This document shows positions 6,403 to 7,496 of a stretch of DNA of 7,496 nt, piece after piece (positions within the stretch are counted from its first letter, which is position 1; each line of letters begins with the position of its first letter). The notes beneath the pieces are model-generated. The model did no database searches. It saw nothing but the letters and a program-made list of their open reading frames with translations, and was not told the origin of the DNA. The DNA comes from an uncultured Moraxella sp. GTDB lineage: Bacteria > Pseudomonadota > Gammaproteobacteria > Pseudomonadales > Moraxellaceae. Location: NCBI GenBank assembly GCA_927911235.1, contig CAKMOY010000096.1, forward strand, positions 1 to 7,496, given 5' to 3'. The translations under genes and the position numbers were made by a program.

Positions 6403-7479
6403 TTATTTTGTGCTACTTGCCGTTGAAGCGATGGCGGTTGAAGCTGTCGCTATGCTTGCGGTCGCAGGTGTGTTGTGAACGGCTTTGGCAAAGTCATCAA
6501 TGGTTTTTGTCATAAAGTCAATGTAATTATTCACGCCCGTTGGGAAAGTTTCGTACACCGAAACAGTTGGCACGCCTGTATTTTTGGCGATTTCAACCAA
6601 TTGTTTTGATGTCGCATCTTCGGTTTGGGCATTGACGATTAACACTTGGGCTTGTTTGTTTTGGAGCAAGGTTTTGGTGTCATTTAGCACTTTCACCGAC
6701 ACGCCTGCGTCCGTTTCTGACTGCTCAATATAGGCGGTTGGCGTGATATTTTTAATCCCCATATCATCAAGCAAATAGCCAATCACAGGCTCGGTGGCAA
6801 AGGCGTTGATATTTTTGCCATTACCGACCATTTTGGCAGTCGTTTGTAATGCATTGATTTTACCAATAAAATCTTTGGCATTTTGCTCATAAGTGGCTTT
6901 GTGCGTTGGGTCGCTGTTGGCAAGCTGATTAGCAACCGCTTCGGCAACTTTTTTGGCAGTATCTAACGAAAAAAAGACGTGTTCATTAAAATCACCATGA
7001 TGGTGATGATGGGCGTGGTCATGGTCTTTTTTATGCTCATGCTCGTGTTCGTGTTTGTCTTCATGCTCGTGTTCATCGGCAGGTTTTAAGCCTGACAAAT
7101 CCACCGCATTGATAATCACAGGTTTATTATCCACCGATTTGGCAAGGCTGGTCGCCCAGTCATCATAGCCACCGCCATTGACTAGCACCAATTTGGCTTT
7201 GCTGATGTTTAATTTATCCTGTGCGGTGGCTTGATAGTCGTGTGGGTCTTGGCTTGCGTCATTCACCGCAATCACCACGTCCACATTTTCACCGCCAACC
7301 GCTTGAATAATAGAACCCCAAACGTTGGTAGATGTATAAGCGGTGATTTTTTCGCCTGTATTGGTTGTAGCGACAGAAGCGGTTTTCGCTTTTTTACATT
7401 TTAAACAAAAAACTTTACAAAGGTGCATGATGTCAATTTTCACACAAACATACAATAAAACATTGGCGTTATACAACAT
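6403..7479 (-). CDS. znuA: zinc ABC transporter substrate-binding protein, N-terminus uncertain
   Basis: ZnuA captures Zn(II) outside the cytoplasm and delivers it to ZnuB. From residue about 44 the cluster A-I binding-protein fold is clear: ITAYTSTNVWGSIIQAVGG, DPHDY (His80), NGGGYDDW, NEHVFF (His167), ATEPVIGYLL (Glu230), IVNAQT, and VYETFP (Glu310). Those four residues are the likely metal ligands; many family members have His where Glu230 stands. A His/Asp/Glu-rich loop (137-161) precedes His167, typical of zinc rather than manganese binders. The C-terminus ends in an Ala/Ser/Thr repeat (339-357). The start is doubtful: the ATG at 7479 has no ribosome site, and neither it nor ATG 7428 leads into a hydrophobic signal peptide, only Cys/Lys-rich sequence ending LKCKKAKT, perhaps a lipobox remnant. 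Without export the protein would not work. It ends 7 bp before znuC. The operon resembles the actinobacterial-type zinc importer subgroup. Confidence 0.85.
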   Translation of the reverse strand: MLYNANVLLYVCVKIDIMHLCKVFCLKCKKAKTASVATTNTGEKITAYTSTNVWGSIIQAVGGENVDVVIAVNDASQDPHDYQATAQDKLNISKAKLVLVNGGGYDDWATSLAKSVDNKPVIINAVDLSGLKPADEHEHEDKHEHEHEHKKDHDHAHHHHHGDFNEHVFFSLDTAKKVAEAVANQLANSDPTHKATYEQNAKDFIGKINALQTTAKMVGNGKNINAFATEPVIGYLLDDMGIKNITPTAYIEQSETDAGVSVKVLNDTKTLLQNKQAQVLIVNAQTEDATSKQLVEIAKNTGVPTVSVYETFPTGVNNYIDFMTKTIDDFAKAVHNTPATASIATASTAIASTASSTK

Positions 7480-7480
7480 T
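7461..7480 (-). promoter_or_regulatory. possible Zur-type operator/-10 region of znuA
   Basis: On the minus strand the segment 7480-7461 starts AATGTTGTATAAC and ends CCAATG. GTTGTATAAC is an imperfect palindrome, and AATGTT-TATAAC resembles half of the AATGTTATA/TATAACATT palindrome bound by the zinc repressor Zur in gammaproteobacteria. TATAAC (7473-7468) could serve as a -10 box, but no good -35 is visible before the window ends at 7496. The site overlaps the annotated ATG at 7479, which argues that translation starts further in. The spacing is shorter than in the classical Zur box, so this is tentative. Confidence 0.25.
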
Positions 7481-7496
7481 GGGTAAAATTTTTTGG

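Noticed and set aside
6997..7071. Repetitive CAT/GTG-rich DNA as a tandem repeat array
   Set aside because: It encodes the His-rich loop of ZnuA with varied codons and no regular repeat unit.

Overview
The window looks like chromosomal DNA of a gammaproteobacterium of the family Moraxellaceae, most likely Moraxella or a close relative. The basis is moderately AT-rich coding sequence, very AT-rich spacers, and remembered similarity of the secretion ATPase, ProA and zinc-transport proteins to Moraxella and Acinetobacter homologues. No search was run, so the genus is an inference.

Layout. Positions 1-140 are an AT-rich spacer with two small inverted repeats. A 6S RNA gene (ssrS) on the minus strand follows at about 325-141, with its own sigma70-type promoter at 360-332. 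Next come two minus-strand protein genes: a GspE/PulE/PilB-family secretion ATPase (2130-366) and, upstream of it, a HisP-like amino-acid ABC transporter ATPase (2968-2177). A 273-bp AT-rich spacer separates these from proA (3242-4519, plus strand; glutamate-5-semialdehyde dehydrogenase of proline synthesis). The proA stop codon overlaps the start of a 49-codon remnant of a MNT-type nucleotidyltransferase antitoxin. Converging on that remnant from the right is a zinc-uptake operon on the minus strand, in the order znuA (7479-6403, binding protein), znuC (6395-5614, ATPase), znuB (5575-4676, permease).

The znu genes form one functional unit. ZnuA binds Zn(II) outside the cytoplasm with a His-rich loop, ZnuB is the membrane channel, and ZnuC powers import. 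The other genes have no evident functional link to each other.

The most striking feature is damage. The secretion ATPase has a 1-bp insertion inside its Walker A motif. The HisP-like ATPase carries three apparent 1-bp deletions. znuC is out of frame at a run of ten A's. znuA lacks a recognisable signal peptide, and the MNT gene has lost its catalytic core. Only proA and znuB look intact. Several lesions are one-base losses in homopolymers, so sequencing error, phase variation and real gene decay must be separated. I found no CRISPR array, tRNA, rRNA, transposase or clearly new multi-gene system.
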